From Neoarius graeffei (taxonomy: Eukaryota; Chordata; Actinopteri; Siluriformes; Ariidae), in contig NC_083576.1 of NCBI RefSeq assembly GCF_027579695.1, forward strand, positions 41,465,260-41,529,259: 64,000 nucleotides of DNA, in the 5' to 3' direction. Under the pieces are notes generated by a model, which saw only the letters and a list, made by a program, of their open reading frames with translations, ran no database searches and was not told where the DNA came from. The first letter of the stretch is position 1, and each line of letters starts with the position of its first letter. This document shows, in pieces, positions 9,210 to 20,558 of this stretch. Made by a program: the position numbers and the translations under genes.

Positions 9210-12200
9210 CTAACAGGACCCCCCCCAGGAGCGTCTCCTGACGTTCCCAGGGCAATCCGGATGGGCCGAATGGAAGTCCTGACAAAGTCTTTTATCTAAA
9301 ATGTCCCAGGCGGGGACCCAACAGCGTTCCTCAGGGCCATAGCCCTCCCAGTCTACCAGATATTGAAGCCCGCCGCGGACCCGGCGGGAGTCAAGCAGGC
9401 AAAGCACAGTGAACACAGTCTGACCCTGGAAGATGCGGGGGGGTGGGGGATTCCTAGGGGCAGGGGCATACGTGGACGTCAGTACGGGCCACAACAGGGA
9501 AACATGGAATGTGGGGTTGATCCTCAGAGTCCAGGGCAACTGGAGCTGGTAGGCGACAGGGTTCACCCTGTGCACCACCTTGAAGGGGCCAATGTAGCGA
9601 GGAACAAGCTTGAGGTTCTCCACCCGCAGCGGAAGGTCCTTGGTGGACAGCCAAACCCGCTGCCCAGGGCGGAAAGCGTGGGCAGGTCTTCTATGGCGGT
9701 TGGCCTGAGTCTGGTTGGTTCTGGAGGTCTGGATGAGGGTCCTCCTGACCTTGCTCCAGGTTTTGCGACACCGTCTCACATATTGGTTGACCGAGGGCAC
9801 CCCTGCGTCCTCCTCCTGGTCCGGGAACAGAGGTGGCTGGAACCCGAATTGGCACTAGAACGGCGACAGCTTGGTAGCTGATGACTGTAGGGTGTTGTGG
9901 GCGTACTCTGCCCATGGCAGCCAGGTGCTCCACGAAGTCAGGTTATCCATAGCCAGGCCTCGCAGGGTGGTTTCCAGGTCCTGGTTGAGCCTCTCCGTCT
10001 GGCCATTGGACTGTGGGTGGAACCCAGAGGAGAGGCTGGCAGTGGCTCCAATGAGCTTGCAAAACCTGTGCCACACTCAGGAGGAGAACTGGGGCCCCTG
10101 GTCTGAGACGATATCCTGAGGGAGACCAAAGACTCAGAAGACGTGATTAAACATTAGTTTAGCAGTTTCAAGGGCAGAAGGGAGCTTGCACAGTGGTATA
10201 AAGTGGCAGGCCTTGGAGAATCTGTCCACTATGACCAAAATGACAGTGTTACCTTGTGACTTCGGGAGACCCGTGATGAAGTCGACTGCCACGTGGGACC
10301 AGGGATGCCGGGGAATGGTCAGAGGATGCAGGAGGCCCTGGGGATGCTGTCGTGGGTTCTTGCTTCTGGTGCACACCTCGCAGGAAAGGACGAATGACCT
10401 CACTTCCTTCTCCATGCTTGGCCACCAGAAGCGTCTTCTCAGGAAGTCCAGGGTCTTTCGAGCTCCCGGGTGGGCGGTGAGAGGGGACGAGTGACCCCAC
10501 TGGAGAACCTTGGCCCAGGCTTGATGTGGGACGTACAAGAGGCCCAGTGGCCCCGTCCCAGGACCGGGGTCCTGGCGTTGGGCTCGTCGGACGGTCTCCT
10601 CAATACCCCAGCAGACAGGGGCCACAATCTGGGACACAGGGATAATAGGCCCAACTTCGCTCTCCCTGTTGGTGGGAGCGAACAGCCTGGACAGCGCGTC
10701 AGGTTTGGTGTTTTTGGAGCCGGGGCGGTATGATAGGGTAAAGTCGAACCGACTGAAAAACAAGGCCCACCTAGCCTGTCGTGGATTGAGTCTCTTTGCT
10801 TGCTGGACGTACTCCAGGTTCTTGTGGTCCGTCCAGACCAAAAATGGATGTTGCGCTCCCTCCAGCCAGTGCCTCCACTCCTCAAGGGCCAGTTTAACTG
10901 CTAGCAGTTCTCGATCCCCCACGTCATACTGGGACTCCACAGAACTCAGGCGGTGGGAGAAGTAAGCACAGGGGTACAACCTTCCTTCCGAGCATTGAGA
11001 GAGGACCGCGCCGACGCCACTGTCTGAGGCGTCCACCTCGACGATGAAGGGTTGCGAGGGGTCCGGGAGAACCAGAATGGGTGCCGTGCAGAAGCAGTGC
11101 TTGAGGTCTTTGAACGCCTTTTCCGCCTGAGGAGACCAGACATACGATCCACCTGTCCCTTTGGTGAGGTCCGATATGGGCGCTGCTACAGAACTGAAGT
11201 TCCTGATAAACTTGCTGTAGAAGTTAGCAAATCCTAAGAACCGCTGAACCTCTTTGACGGACTTGGGGGTGGGCCAGTCCTGGACGGCCAGGGTCTTGGC
11301 TGGATCCATCTGGAATTGGCCCGTCCGTACAATAAAACCCAGAAAGGAGACCTCGGGAACATGAAATTTGCATTTCTGGGCCTTAGCGAACAGATTGTTC
11401 TGTAGCAGCCTCTGGAGAACCTGGCGGACATGGTGGCGGCGCTCCTGCATGGTCTTGGAAAAGATTAGGATGTCGTCAAGGTAGACAAAAACGTACTGGG
11501 TAATCATGTCCCTCAAGACGTCGTTGATTAGGGCCTGAAAAACAGCTGGTGCGTTGGTGAGTCCGAAGGGCATCACCTGGTACTCGTAGTGCCCAGATGG
11601 GGTGTTAAAGGCAGTCTTCCACTCGTCTCCCTGTCGGATACGGATGAGGTGGTATGCGTTCCGTAAGTCCAATTTGGTGAAGACAGTGGCGCCTTGGAGC
11701 AGATCGAACACTGTGGACATCAGCAGAAGGGGATAGCGGTTGCGTACAGTGATCTTGTTCAGACCCCTGTAATCAATACATGGCCAGAGCCCCCCATCCT
11801 TCTTGCTGACAAAGAAGAAGCTGGCACCTGCGGGTGAGGTGGATGGTCGAATGAACCCAGAAGCCAAGGCGTCCTTGATGTACTCCTCCATGGCCTTGCG
11901 TTCTGGCTGAGAGAGGTAAAACAGTCTGCCACAAGGGGGGGTAGTCCCAGGGAGCAAGTCGATGGCACAGTCGTAGGCACGGTGCGGAGGAAGAACGGCG
12001 GCCCTGCTCTTGCTGAAAACTTCCTTGAGATCCCAGTACTCTGTGGGAACTTGAGATAACTCGGTGAGATCAGGAGGCTCGGCAGGAGACACAGGAGAAC
12101 TAGAGAGCAGACAAGAGGCATGGCACGCAGGGCCCCATTCCACAACCTGGCTTGTTACCCAGTCTATGCGAGGGTTGTGGCAGATAAGCCAAGGAAGGCC

Positions 12201-12620
12201 TAGAATCACTGGGAACTCTGGTGAAGGAATCAGGTGCAGGGATATTTCTTCCTTGTGACCTTGAGACTGGAGGAAGACTGGAGAAGTTACTTGGGTGACT
12301 CTTCTGTCACCTAAGGCTTGGCCATCCAGGGCAGACACAGACAGTGGGACTTCAAGAGGTGCAGTCAGGACATTGATACTTTGGGCGAAGTGAACATCCA
12401 TAAAGTTTCCAGCTGCCCCGGAGTCTAACAAGGTCTGACAAGAGTGGACGGACTCACCCCAGGAGATGGAGACCGGGATGTAGACTCCTTGGCCAGGGAG
12501 TTCAGGAGAGGAGGTAGGCCCCATCACAACCCTCTCTCGGCTGGACGGGGCAGTCCTTTTCCCGAGAGCTCGGGACATGATGCTCGGAAATGGCCAGGCT
12601 TGCCACAGTAGATGCAGCAC
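9210..12620 (-). pseudogene. pol: S1 pol: protease, RT, RNase H, integrase, chromodomain
   Basis: One frame spans the whole region but carries three in-frame stops: TGA near 10131, TGA near 10077 and TAG near 9852. The first two probably come from CGA codons. Order from the N-terminus: protease ([10 protein letters not shown], about residues 65-75), RT with [10 protein letters not shown] and catalytic YLDDILIF, RNase H ([12 protein letters not shown]...WTDHKNLEY), integrase zinc finger ([11 protein letters not shown]...CEVCTRSK) and core ([25 protein letters not shown]). The GPF/Y-like module (RYIGPFKVV) and a chromodomain ([17 protein letters not shown]) end the protein. The chromodomain places it among chromoviruses. 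The reading frame runs through the polypurine tract to 9210, into the 3' LTR. Confidence 0.93.
9216..9229 (-). promoter_or_regulatory. S1 polypurine tract
   Basis: Minus-strand CCTGGGGGGGGTCC directly abuts the 3' LTR start. Confidence 0.75.
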
Positions 12621-13537
12621 TTGTCCCTCCTTCTGCGCTCCCTCTCAGCTGCGGAGAGACGAGTACGGCCAACTTGCATGGGCTCTGGACAGTCACTGGA
12701 GGAGGTAGACGAGCTCCAGGTTGAGGCAGTGAGGCCGGGGAAGCTCAGGACTCAGCAGCGCTCTCTAATCCTGTTGTCAAGACGAGTAGAATGTGAGATC
12801 AGAGTTTCGAGGTCACTTGGGCATCTGATAGAGGCCAGGCTGTCTTTGATAGGGTCAGACAAACCATGGTGAAAGGCTGAAACCAGGGCTGCTTCGTTCC
12901 ATCCGCTGACAGCTGCGAGCATCCGGAACGTGATGGCGTAGTCCATGACGCTTCCTTCTTGCCGGATGGACATGAGCTTCCTGGCTGCATCTTTACTGGT
13001 GTCTGCCTGATCGAAGACACGAAGCATCTCCTCCATAAACAACTTGAAATCAGAGCACTCGGGTCCCTGTCTCTGCCAAATGGCCGTTGCCCAAGCTCGT
13101 GCCTTACCAGCTAACAAGGTTATCACAAAGGCAATCTTGCGACAATCCGTAGTGTAGGTGGTAGGCTGAAGCTCAAAGGTGAGTTGGCACTGGGTAAGGA
13201 ACTCCCGGCACTCACCGTGCTTGCCGTCATACCTCTGTGGTGCAGGAAGGCTGGGTTCGTGAGGTGAAGGAGACAGCGTGGCGGGAGGCACTGGAGCGGG
13301 TGCAGATGGTGGAGCAGGAGCCGGATCAGGATGAGGAGATGCAGGCAGAGGAGTCAGCTGTGCCAGGGTTTTCCCAATTTGCTGAAGGAGTACCTCGTGG
13401 TGAGCAAGGGCCTCATGTTGGCTCGTAAGTGTTCGTCCATGAGTGTCCATGGTAGCTCCGAAGTGTGTTAAAGAAGCCATAATTCCCTGAAGGTTAGCCA
13501 GGTAGACCGTTGAAGACGCCTCTGCTGAGTCGGTCAT
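12530..13537 (-). pseudogene. gag: S1 gag with CCHC zinc knuckle
   Basis: ATG at 13537 lies only 13 nt after the 5' LTR. The open part (13537-12752, 261 codons) has a coiled N-terminal region, a Pro/Ala linker and a capsid-like domain (YDGKHGECREFLTQCQ). A TGA at 12752-12754 then stops it, but the same frame continues into a CCHC knuckle ([14 protein letters not shown]) near 12560-12610, before the pol frame takes over. Structural protein forming the virus-like particle; here truncated by the stop. Confidence 0.9.
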
Positions 13538-13538
13538 G

Positions 13539-13549
13539 ACAGAGTCTTT
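13539..13549 (-). promoter_or_regulatory. S1 primer-binding site, self-priming type
   Basis: Minus-strand AAAGACTCTGT begins 1 nt after the 5' LTR and is complementary to the predicted first 11 nt of the element's own RNA. I recognise no tRNA 3' end in it. Self-priming is known for the Tf1/sushi group. Confidence 0.7.
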
Positions 13550-13550
13550 C

Positions 13551-14106
13551 TGTTAGGGTTTTGCTGGGATTTGAACCTGGGTCACTGGTGTGATAATCCA
13601 GCAACCCCCCACTAGGCCACCAGGGGGATGACTCAAATGCAGAGGTGTGAGGCGAAAGTAGAGTATCAAAAAACAGTTTATTTACACTATACACAATCCA
13701 ATGGAAAAAACAAAAAGAAAATCCAAAAGCTCAGAAGATAAACCAAAATAAAAATATCCAAAGGTTAAATGTCCAAAAACAAAAGGAAAGGCAAAAATGC
13801 TGAACGCTCAGAAGATCAAAAAGGTACAAAGTCCAAAGAAAGCAAAAAATATCAAAAACACAAGGGCACAGGCAAGATACGTGAGACAGAGGAAACTAGC
13901 ACAATACAGCATAGCATAAAGACTCAGTGACAAGGGAACAAACAGAGGGGTATTTATACACAAAACAATTAAGGAACAGGGCGGGGCAGGAAACAGGCAA
14001 TCAAGACAAACACAAAACACAGTGGCAGCCTCTAGAGGCCAAAACAAACATGACAAGATAAACATAACAGCGGCCTCTAGAGGCCAAAACAGTCCCAGTC
14101 CTAACA
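13551..14106 (-). repeat. S1 5' LTR
   Basis: 556 bp, colinear with 8660-9215. Carries the same TATA box region and the tRNA-like unit (13559-13627) with A box 13609-13619 intact and B box 13567-13577 with one C-to-T type change. Confidence 0.95.
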
Positions 14107-14572
14107 GATATGTTCAAACTCTTTGCAATTTTACACTGTCAAACTCCTTTCTGATATTGTTCCAATATTTGTCGGCACAGAATTAGGGGGATTGGTGATC
14201 CTCTTCCCATCTTTACTTCTGAGAGCCGCTGCCACTCCAAGATGCTCTTTTTATACCCAGTCATGTTAATGACCTATTGCCAATTGACCTAATGAGTTGC
14301 AATTTGGTTCTCCAGCTGTTCCTTTTTTGTACCTTTAACTTTTCCAGCCTCTTATTGCCCGTCCCAACTTTTTTGAGATGTGCTGCTGTCATGAAATGTC
14401 AAATGAGCCAATATTTGGCATGAAATTTCAAAATGTCTCACTTTTGACATTTGATATGTTGTCAATGTTCTATTGTCAATACAATATCAGTTTTTGAGAT
14501 TTGTAAATTATTGCATTCCATTTTTATTTACAATTTGTACTTTGTCCCAACTTTTCTGGAATCGGGGTTGTA

Positions 14573-14799
14573 ACATTTACACAAAAAAAATTGGTATTCA
14601 TGAAAATCTCATTAATTTGGAAAAAAAAATTGCATTCTACTCATGTTACTGTGTGTATATAAATTTATGCATAAGAAGATAACTAATAAAAACCTTGGTT
14701 GATTGACTTCAAATCATATAATTTACATATGTTACTGCACTTTTATATATAGACTATACTTATAAAAGTGCTTTGTAGTCTCCCTCAAAAACACATCCT
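14573..14799. other. Unassigned AT-rich spacer
   Basis: No ORF, repeat terminus or RNA gene recognised; it separates T1 from the ERV-2 remnant. Confidence 0.5.
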
Positions 14800-15827
14800 A
14801 GGAATCTAGGCATCTCTTTGCATTCACATATCATAAGAAACAGAACACTTACACAAGAATGCCACAAGGATTTAAGCATTCTCCTCATGTGTTAAATCAA
14901 GCATTTAAACAAGATTTGGAAGAGATGAATTTAATAAAAAGTACTGTCCTTCAATATGTGGATGACCTAATTCGTACTCCTACACAGGAACAGTGTCATA
15001 AGGACTCAATGGTGGTGCTGCTAAAACTGGTGCAGGGAGGACATAAGGTATCTTGGTCTCAGATGCAGTATTGTGAGCCTCAGGTAGAATATTTGGGATG
15101 AATGGTGGCACATGGGATGTGAGCAATCACTCCCTCACAGTTAGAGGACATTAGTAAGATACCACATCCTATGACAGTTGGGCAAATGATGAGCTTTTTA
15201 GGGATGACTGGTTTTAGCTCAGACTCAATAAAGGACTAAAGACAGCTCCTCTTAGACAGCTGATGACTGAAGCACGTAAAAAGATTTTAAGTGCACCATT
15301 GAGATGGACATCAGATGCCTTAGTAGCTTTGAGGCTCTAAAGCAACAATTACAAACAACTCAAGTTTTAGCAACACCTGACTTCACTAAGCCTTTTCACC
15401 AGTCTGTAGCTAACATGCATGATGAATATGCATCAACTGTGTTAATGCAGGAGATTTGTAGTGGTAGAAAGAAGAAACCTATAGTGTATTACAGTACTAA
15501 GTTGGGCATTGTAGGCCAGGGCTGGCCGCCCTGTTACCAAGGTCTGGCAACAGTTCATTATGCACATGCAAAAGCATCTGTCTTGACCACAGGATATCCA
15601 GTCGTTATCTACTTGCATCACAAAATTATTAAAATGCTTGAAAACAACAGATTTGTCCTCATGCAAGCAAGGGCTGGACAATATCTAAGCTTACCAACTT
15701 ATCCAGATATAACTCTAAACAAATGCATAACAGTTAATCCAGCAGAGTTATTGCCATTTCAGTTTGAAGGGAAACCACATGAGTGTGTAGCAGATTCATT
15801 AACCTCTTCTAAATTAAGACCTGATTA
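14800..15827 (+). pseudogene. pol: ERV-2 pol remnant: reverse transcriptase and connection domain
   Basis: A decayed retroviral RT. Recognisable blocks are RMPQGFKHSP (RT domain 4), QYVDDLI with the catalytic YVDD (about 14956-14975), and SFLGMTG, followed by thumb and connection sequence in the ORF 15304-15828. Stops and shifts occur near 15100, 15235-15300 and elsewhere. The upstream part of the provirus is missing or unrecognisable left of 14800. The frame is cut by a MITE at 15828. Confidence 0.8.
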
Positions 15828-16602
15828 AGGCTACATCCACATGACAATGGCAACGAGATTTTATTAAAAAAATATCGCATCCACATGGGCAATGGATCAG
15901 TAAAATATCAGGTACATATGGCAACGCAACGCTTGCTGAAAATGATGCAATACACATGCCACACCTCTAGGGGCGCTGTAAGACAATCCCATCGGAGACA
16001 CCAGAACAATAGAAGAAGTAGACGCATGTGCATAAACCCCTTCTTCTACCCGGTGTGAAGCACTGTCAGGAACAAACACACAACAAGAAGATGGCTGCAA
16101 CTATGCGAGGAAATCGTGCCTTCTGTGTGTACAAATTAGTTTTATTAGTGTGCATAGTTTTATATAACTTAATTTTCTTATTGTGTGTGAACATTTTGAA
16201 AAGCATTTTAATATAATTTAGATAACTTTTTATATTGTGTGTGAACATTTTGAAAAGCAGTCTTATCCAATAAAAAAAAGAAATTCAAGAAATGGTTCAG
16301 TTACTTGTTTATTTAAAAGAAAAGCTGTATACAAAAGTGAATGCAATGCAGTGGTTCATACAAAACAGCGAGAGTGCTGCTTGTTCTAGTCATGTGGTTG
16401 TGATGTCATCGTAAACAAATCCGTTCTACTCATCCAGACGACTTCACAATGGCGCCGTTGCCAGATTTTTCCACTCTGGAACCCGTTCTCAAAAAATATC
16501 GTTGTGGGGTACCCAAAACACCAGTGCCATGTGGACACCAGGCCGAAACGATAAACAATTTTATCAGATTCACCTGAATCCGTTGCTGTGTGGACAGGGC
16601 CT
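15828..16602. mobile_element. Non-autonomous DNA transposon (MITE) inside ERV-2
   Basis: Imperfect inverted termini AGGCTACATCCACATG and, from the other end, AGGCCCTGTCCACACAGCAACG. TA (or TTA) flanks both ends. 775 bp with no transposase. Small ORFs inside (for example at 16028-16216) show no recognisable domain. The superfamily is not assigned. Confidence 0.7.
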
Positions 16603-16604
16603 TA

Positions 16605-17386
16605 GAGTCTGTTCCATGAGAAGCACCTAATGTTACATATTTTGTTGATGGTTCCTGTTTTAAGGATCACATGGGTAATCATGCAGGATATGCCATAATT
16701 GAGAAAAGACAAGATGGAGCTTTTCAAGTGATAAAAGCTGAACAGTGTCAGCAACCTTGCTCTGCTCAGTTAGCACAGTTGAAAACTAACTGTAGATTAG
16801 CACAAGGTAAAGCAGCAGAAATATACACAGATTCAGCCTATGCTCATGGTGTGTGTCACATTTTTGGAGCAGTTTGGAAACAAATGGGGTTTTAAGAAAA
16901 CAGATGGTTCCCCAATTCAACATTGAGGTCAAATACTAGAGCTAATGTCAGCCATGATGATGCCTGCTAAGCTAGCAATTATCAAACATCAGGCACATAA
17001 CAAAGGGAATAACTTTGTTATAGAAGGTAATAATGCAGCAGATGAGGCAGCAAAACAGGCTTCAAAGTGTCAAACAGCTATACTTGCACCAATGGTCCCT
17101 GTTGAACCTATCACCACCTTAGAAGACATAGCCACAAGCTGCCCCCTATGAGAAGTTATGGGGACAAGGGGGGGAGCTAGAGATAATAATGGGATATGGG
17201 GAGCCCCATTGCACCAGTATCTCTCTTCATAATCTTAATAACAGATGCACATGGTCTAGACCGTTGTGCAAGGAGGGAGGTAGTAAGGAAAAAAAAAAAA
17301 AACAAGGTTATTGGTCACCATACCTTCAGGCTATGGTTGATGAGGCATTAAGCAGATGTGAAATTTGTGCTCAGAACAATGTCAGG
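16605..17386 (+). pseudogene. pol: ERV-2 pol remnant: RNase H and integrase zinc finger
   Basis: Shows FVDGSCF (first acidic site), YTDSAYAHG (third site) and NNAADEAAKQA of RNase H. These are followed by a spacer and the integrase N-terminal domain ending in CEICAQNN. The expected acidic residue in the AQLAQL block appears lost. A poly-A-like run at 17290-17302 and stops at 16896 and 17151 break the frame. The integrase core resumes in frame at 27861, after the S2 insertion. Confidence 0.82.
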
Positions 17387-17981
17387 TGTAACGCAGCTGT
17401 GACAAACCAGATGCTTGTGCATTAAAAATAAACTCAATGCTTTAATGAACACAGTGAGAGAAGACAAGGTACAAAAGCTGGGCCAGGTCAATACCGAGAA
17501 ATCCAACACAGTAGCGAGGGCTAGACAAATTGTGGTCGTGAAACGGGCAATAGTCCAAGAACCGGGAATCAGAAAAGCACAGGCAAGATGAACACAAGGG
17601 CTAGACAAATCGGAGTCGAAAACAGGTGAGGATCGAGAAATCGGGAAGTGAGAGAGACGAGCAAACAAGCACAAGGGCTAGGCGAAACAGGAAGAAACCG
17701 GAAGGTAAAAAGGGTCATACACAGGGATGCAATCAGAAATAGAAATGCTCAGTGGCTCACGGAAATGTGGAGGCAATACTGTGCAAAGGGTAAAACAAAC
17801 AGAGGGGTATAAATACAGATATAAACAAAGAGGTACAGGTGATGATAATTAGAACTCGGGGGAGCCACTCCTAGGAAGTGGCTCCAGGTTGGCAGATGGG
17901 GTGCACATGGTAGTGACAGGTGTGTGAGGGGGATTGTGGGAAATGGAGTTCTGAGTGTTAGGTGAGCCGGGGAGCATGACA
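17387..17981 (-). repeat. S2 3' LTR
   Basis: TGTAAC...TGACA, 595 bp. About 79 bp longer than the 5' LTR because of a segment near 17526-17605 bounded by the direct repeat AGGGCTAGACAAAT. Confidence 0.93.
17775..17784 (-). promoter_or_regulatory. Predicted S2 RNA 5' end, complementary to its primer site
   Basis: Minus-strand GCACAGTATT lies about 31 bp after a TATTTATA box and matches the complement of the site next to the 5' LTR (27329-27338). The 5' LTR copy is at 27649-27658, identical. Confidence 0.65.
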
Positions 17982-18000
17982 GTACCCCACCCCCCCCAAG
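17982..18000 (-). promoter_or_regulatory. S2 polypurine tract
   Basis: Minus-strand CTTGGGGGGGGTGGGGTAC abuts the 3' LTR. Confidence 0.75.
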
Positions 18001-18064
18001 GGGTCCAAGGAGGCTGAGGGACGAGGGCGACCACGACGACCACCCACCATGCTGCCAGGGACAC

Positions 18065-19439
18065 TCATGAGTGTGCCATCAGAACTGCCACGGTGCTGGA
18101 CAGAGGGTCGTCACCACGGATGACATCTGGAACCATTGCTGTGCAGACTGCCGGGAGGGCTGGACCCATGGTGCCTGGGATGGCCCCTAGGCCAAGGTGT
18201 GGGCTTTTCTGGATGACGCTAATGGAACTCTTCCACCAGCCCCGGATCCAGGATATCTCTTGCGGGAACCCAGCTATGCTCCTTGGGCCCATAGCCCTCC
18301 CAGTCCACAAGGTACTGCAGGGTCCCTCCCCTCCTTCTGGAGTCCAGCAACTGGTGGACAGCATACACCAGGGTACCTTCTACGTCCACCGGAGGCGGGG
18401 GCGTGACACTGGGTGTGGCCTCGTCCAACGGACCCGAGACAACAGGTTTCAAGAGAGATACATGAAAAGAATTAGAAATGCAGTAATGTACAGGCAGATC
18501 CAATTTGTACGTAACTTCATTAATTTGTTGGAGAATTTTAAATGGACCTATGTATTTGGGTAATAATTTTCTATCTCCCTCAGGAAACCTGAAGTCCTGG
18601 GTTGACAGCCACACTCAGTCCCCAGGGAAATAGGTAGGGGTGTCCCCTCTCTGGCAATCTGCCAGCCTCTTGTGCCGGGAGAGGGCGTCCTTGATCCGCT
18701 GGTGGGTCTGTTCCCAGACCTGCTTGCTCCATTGCATCCAACTGTCCATGGCCGGGTTGTCAGAGGGCGTGGCAGACCATGGCATTAAGGGGGGTTGGTA
18801 ACCCAGCATGCATTGAAAGGGTGTGAGACCCGTAGCAGAGCTAATTAATGAGTTCTGAGTAATTTTGGCCCAGGGCAAATAGTTGGACCAGTCGGCTTGG
18901 TTCTCATGACAGTACAGTCTCAAGAACTTTCCCAGTTCTTGGTTAACCCTCTCACATTGACAATTAGACTGGGGATGGTAACTGGAGGTGAGGCTGATGT
19001 TAACTCCCAGTCTCTCAAAGAAAGCAGACCATACTTGCGAGGTGAATTGGGGCCCTTGATCAGACACTATATCCTCTAGGATACCAAACATACGGAACAC
19101 AAAATTAAAAAGGGTTTCAGCTGTCTGAAAGGTGGTGGGTAGGCTAACAAAGGGAATAAATCTAACTCCACGTGAGAACCTACCAACAATGGTCAGGATG
19201 ACTGTGTAATTCTGTGAGGGGGGCAGGTCAGTGACAAAGTCTACCACTACATGTGACCATGGACAGGAAAGGACAGGCAAGGGCATGAGTTTACCGGCAG
19301 GGAGAGTTTTGGGTGTTTTGCATTTAGAACAGGTGGTGCAAGAGGAGACAAACCTATGGATATCCAATAGCATATTCTCCCACCAATATCTGCCAGACAA
19401 TAACTGGTGCATACATGTCTCTCCCAGATGGCTGGACAA
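18065..19439 (-). pseudogene. pol: S2 integrase and chromodomain
   Basis: Integrase zinc finger (CTTCSKCKTPK) and core (VVVDFVTDLPPS; VSDQGPQF; CQCERVNQ, where the usual Gly-Gln appears as Cys-Gln) run from 19439 to 18615. A TGA just below 18615 is followed in the same frame by KYIGPFKIL and a chromodomain ([17 protein letters not shown]) near 18290-18340. Equivalent to the S1 domain order. Dead copy. Confidence 0.9.
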
Positions 19440-19582
19440 CAGGGAGGAGTGGGCCCATGTAATCAGCTTATCCCTGCATTGAGTGGGTACATATTTACTT
19501 CCTACAGGGCAAGATTCAGGGGCAGGAGTGGCAGATAGTTCTCAGTTGATCTTTTCATCTATTTCCCATCTAATGGGGGTGA

Positions 19583-20558
19583 CTACAACTGATGGGGGTA
19601 GTACATTGACTGTCTCTGGGGAGGATTTGGGACTGGGATATATACGAAACAGGGCATCTGCTTTAGTATTACAGGATCCGGATAAGAGATGGAAAAATCA
19701 AACTGGGAAAAGAAGAGAGACCACTGAGCCTGATGGGGGTTGAGCTGTTTAGCTGACTGTAAATATTTTAGGTTTTTATGATCTGTCAACACAAAGAAGG
19801 GATGCATAACTCCCTCTAGCCAATGGCACCATTCTTTGAAAGCTAGTTTCATGGCCAGCAATTCTCTATCCCAGATACAGTAATTATGTTCAGCAGGGGT
19901 CAGTTTGTGGGAGTAGAAGGCGATTGGATGTAGTTTACAGGAGTCACCTACGTGCTGGGACAGCACTGCCCCAGTGCCTACCTCGGAGGCATCCACCTCC
20001 ACCACAAAAGGCTGAGTGGGATCAGGATGCTTCAGAATGGGGGCAGAGGTGAAGGCTACCTTGAGGGATTCGAACACTTCCTGTGCCCGGGGGTTCTATG
20101 CCCCTAGTGGTAAGAAATGCTGTTTTCCATTCGTCACCTTCATTTATACGGACTAGGTTGTATGTCCTTCTTAGGTCGAGTTTTGTAAATATTAGTGCTC
20201 CATGAAGTTGTTCAAGCACTACGGGGACTAAGGGCAGCGGGTAGGAATAAGGTTTCATGATTTGATTTAACCCACGATAGTCAATGCAGGGCCTAAGTCC
20301 CCCATCTTTCTTGTTGACAAAAAAGAACCCTGCAACTGTGGGGGAAATAGAAAGATGGATGAAATTCTGTTGTAAGGCCTCCTGAATGTACTCCTCCATA
20401 GCTCTCTCCTCTGCCTGAGTAAGTGGGTAAATCCTAGATTTAGGTGGGAAAGCATCATCTATTAACTCAATGGAACAGTCATATTCTCTGTGAGGGGGAA
20501 GTTTGGTAGCACTTTTCTTACTAAATACTTCTAACAGGTCACTGTATTCGGGGGGCAC
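19583..20558 (-). pseudogene. pol: S2 RT (internally deleted) and RNase H
   Basis: RT N-terminal half (20558 down to about 20095: [26 protein letters not shown]) joins abruptly, in another frame, to the tether and RNase H ([26 protein letters not shown]; 20077-19583). The palm segment with the YLDD catalytic pair and the thumb is absent, about 400 bp compared with S1. RT activity is therefore impossible. Confidence 0.88.

Larger units (their letters stand above)
8660..9215 (-). repeat. S1 3' LTR
   Basis: TGTTAG...TAACA ends, 556 bp. On the minus strand: TATA box (9060-9067), predicted RNA start (9037), AATAAA signal (8786-8791), then a tRNA-like segment (8668-8736) in U5. Confidence 0.95.
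8660..14106 (-). mobile_element. Sushi-like chromovirus S1 (Ty3/Gypsy), 5,447 bp
   Basis: Flanked by the perfect 5-bp target duplication GATAT (8655-8659 and 14107-14111) inside the T1 transposase. Two 556-bp LTRs bound a gag and a pol ending in a chromodomain. Coding is on the minus strand, so the 5' LTR is at the right. The LTRs differ at only a modest number of sites, several at CpG, while gag and pol carry stops: a recent but dead copy. Confidence 0.96.
7530..14570 (-). mobile_element. Tc1-like DNA transposon (family T1), split by chromovirus S1
   Basis: Terminal inverted repeats CAACCCTGATTCCAAAAAAGTTGGGAC and its right-hand counterpart are bounded by TA at 7528-7529 and 14571-14572. 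Removing the S1 insertion with one target copy (5,452 bp) leaves about 1,589 bp, the normal size of a Tc1 element. Confidence 0.92.

Noticed and set aside
8917-9285. 122-codon minus-strand ORF, with a relative at 13808-14065
   Set aside because: It lies in the S1 LTR and occurs in both LTRs; hydrophobic low-complexity translation of noncoding LTR sequence.
17387-17400. S2 LTR start at TGTGACAAACC (17398)
   Set aside because: The preceding 11 bp are shared by both LTRs, and only the start at 17387 gives the matching TCAGG duplication.
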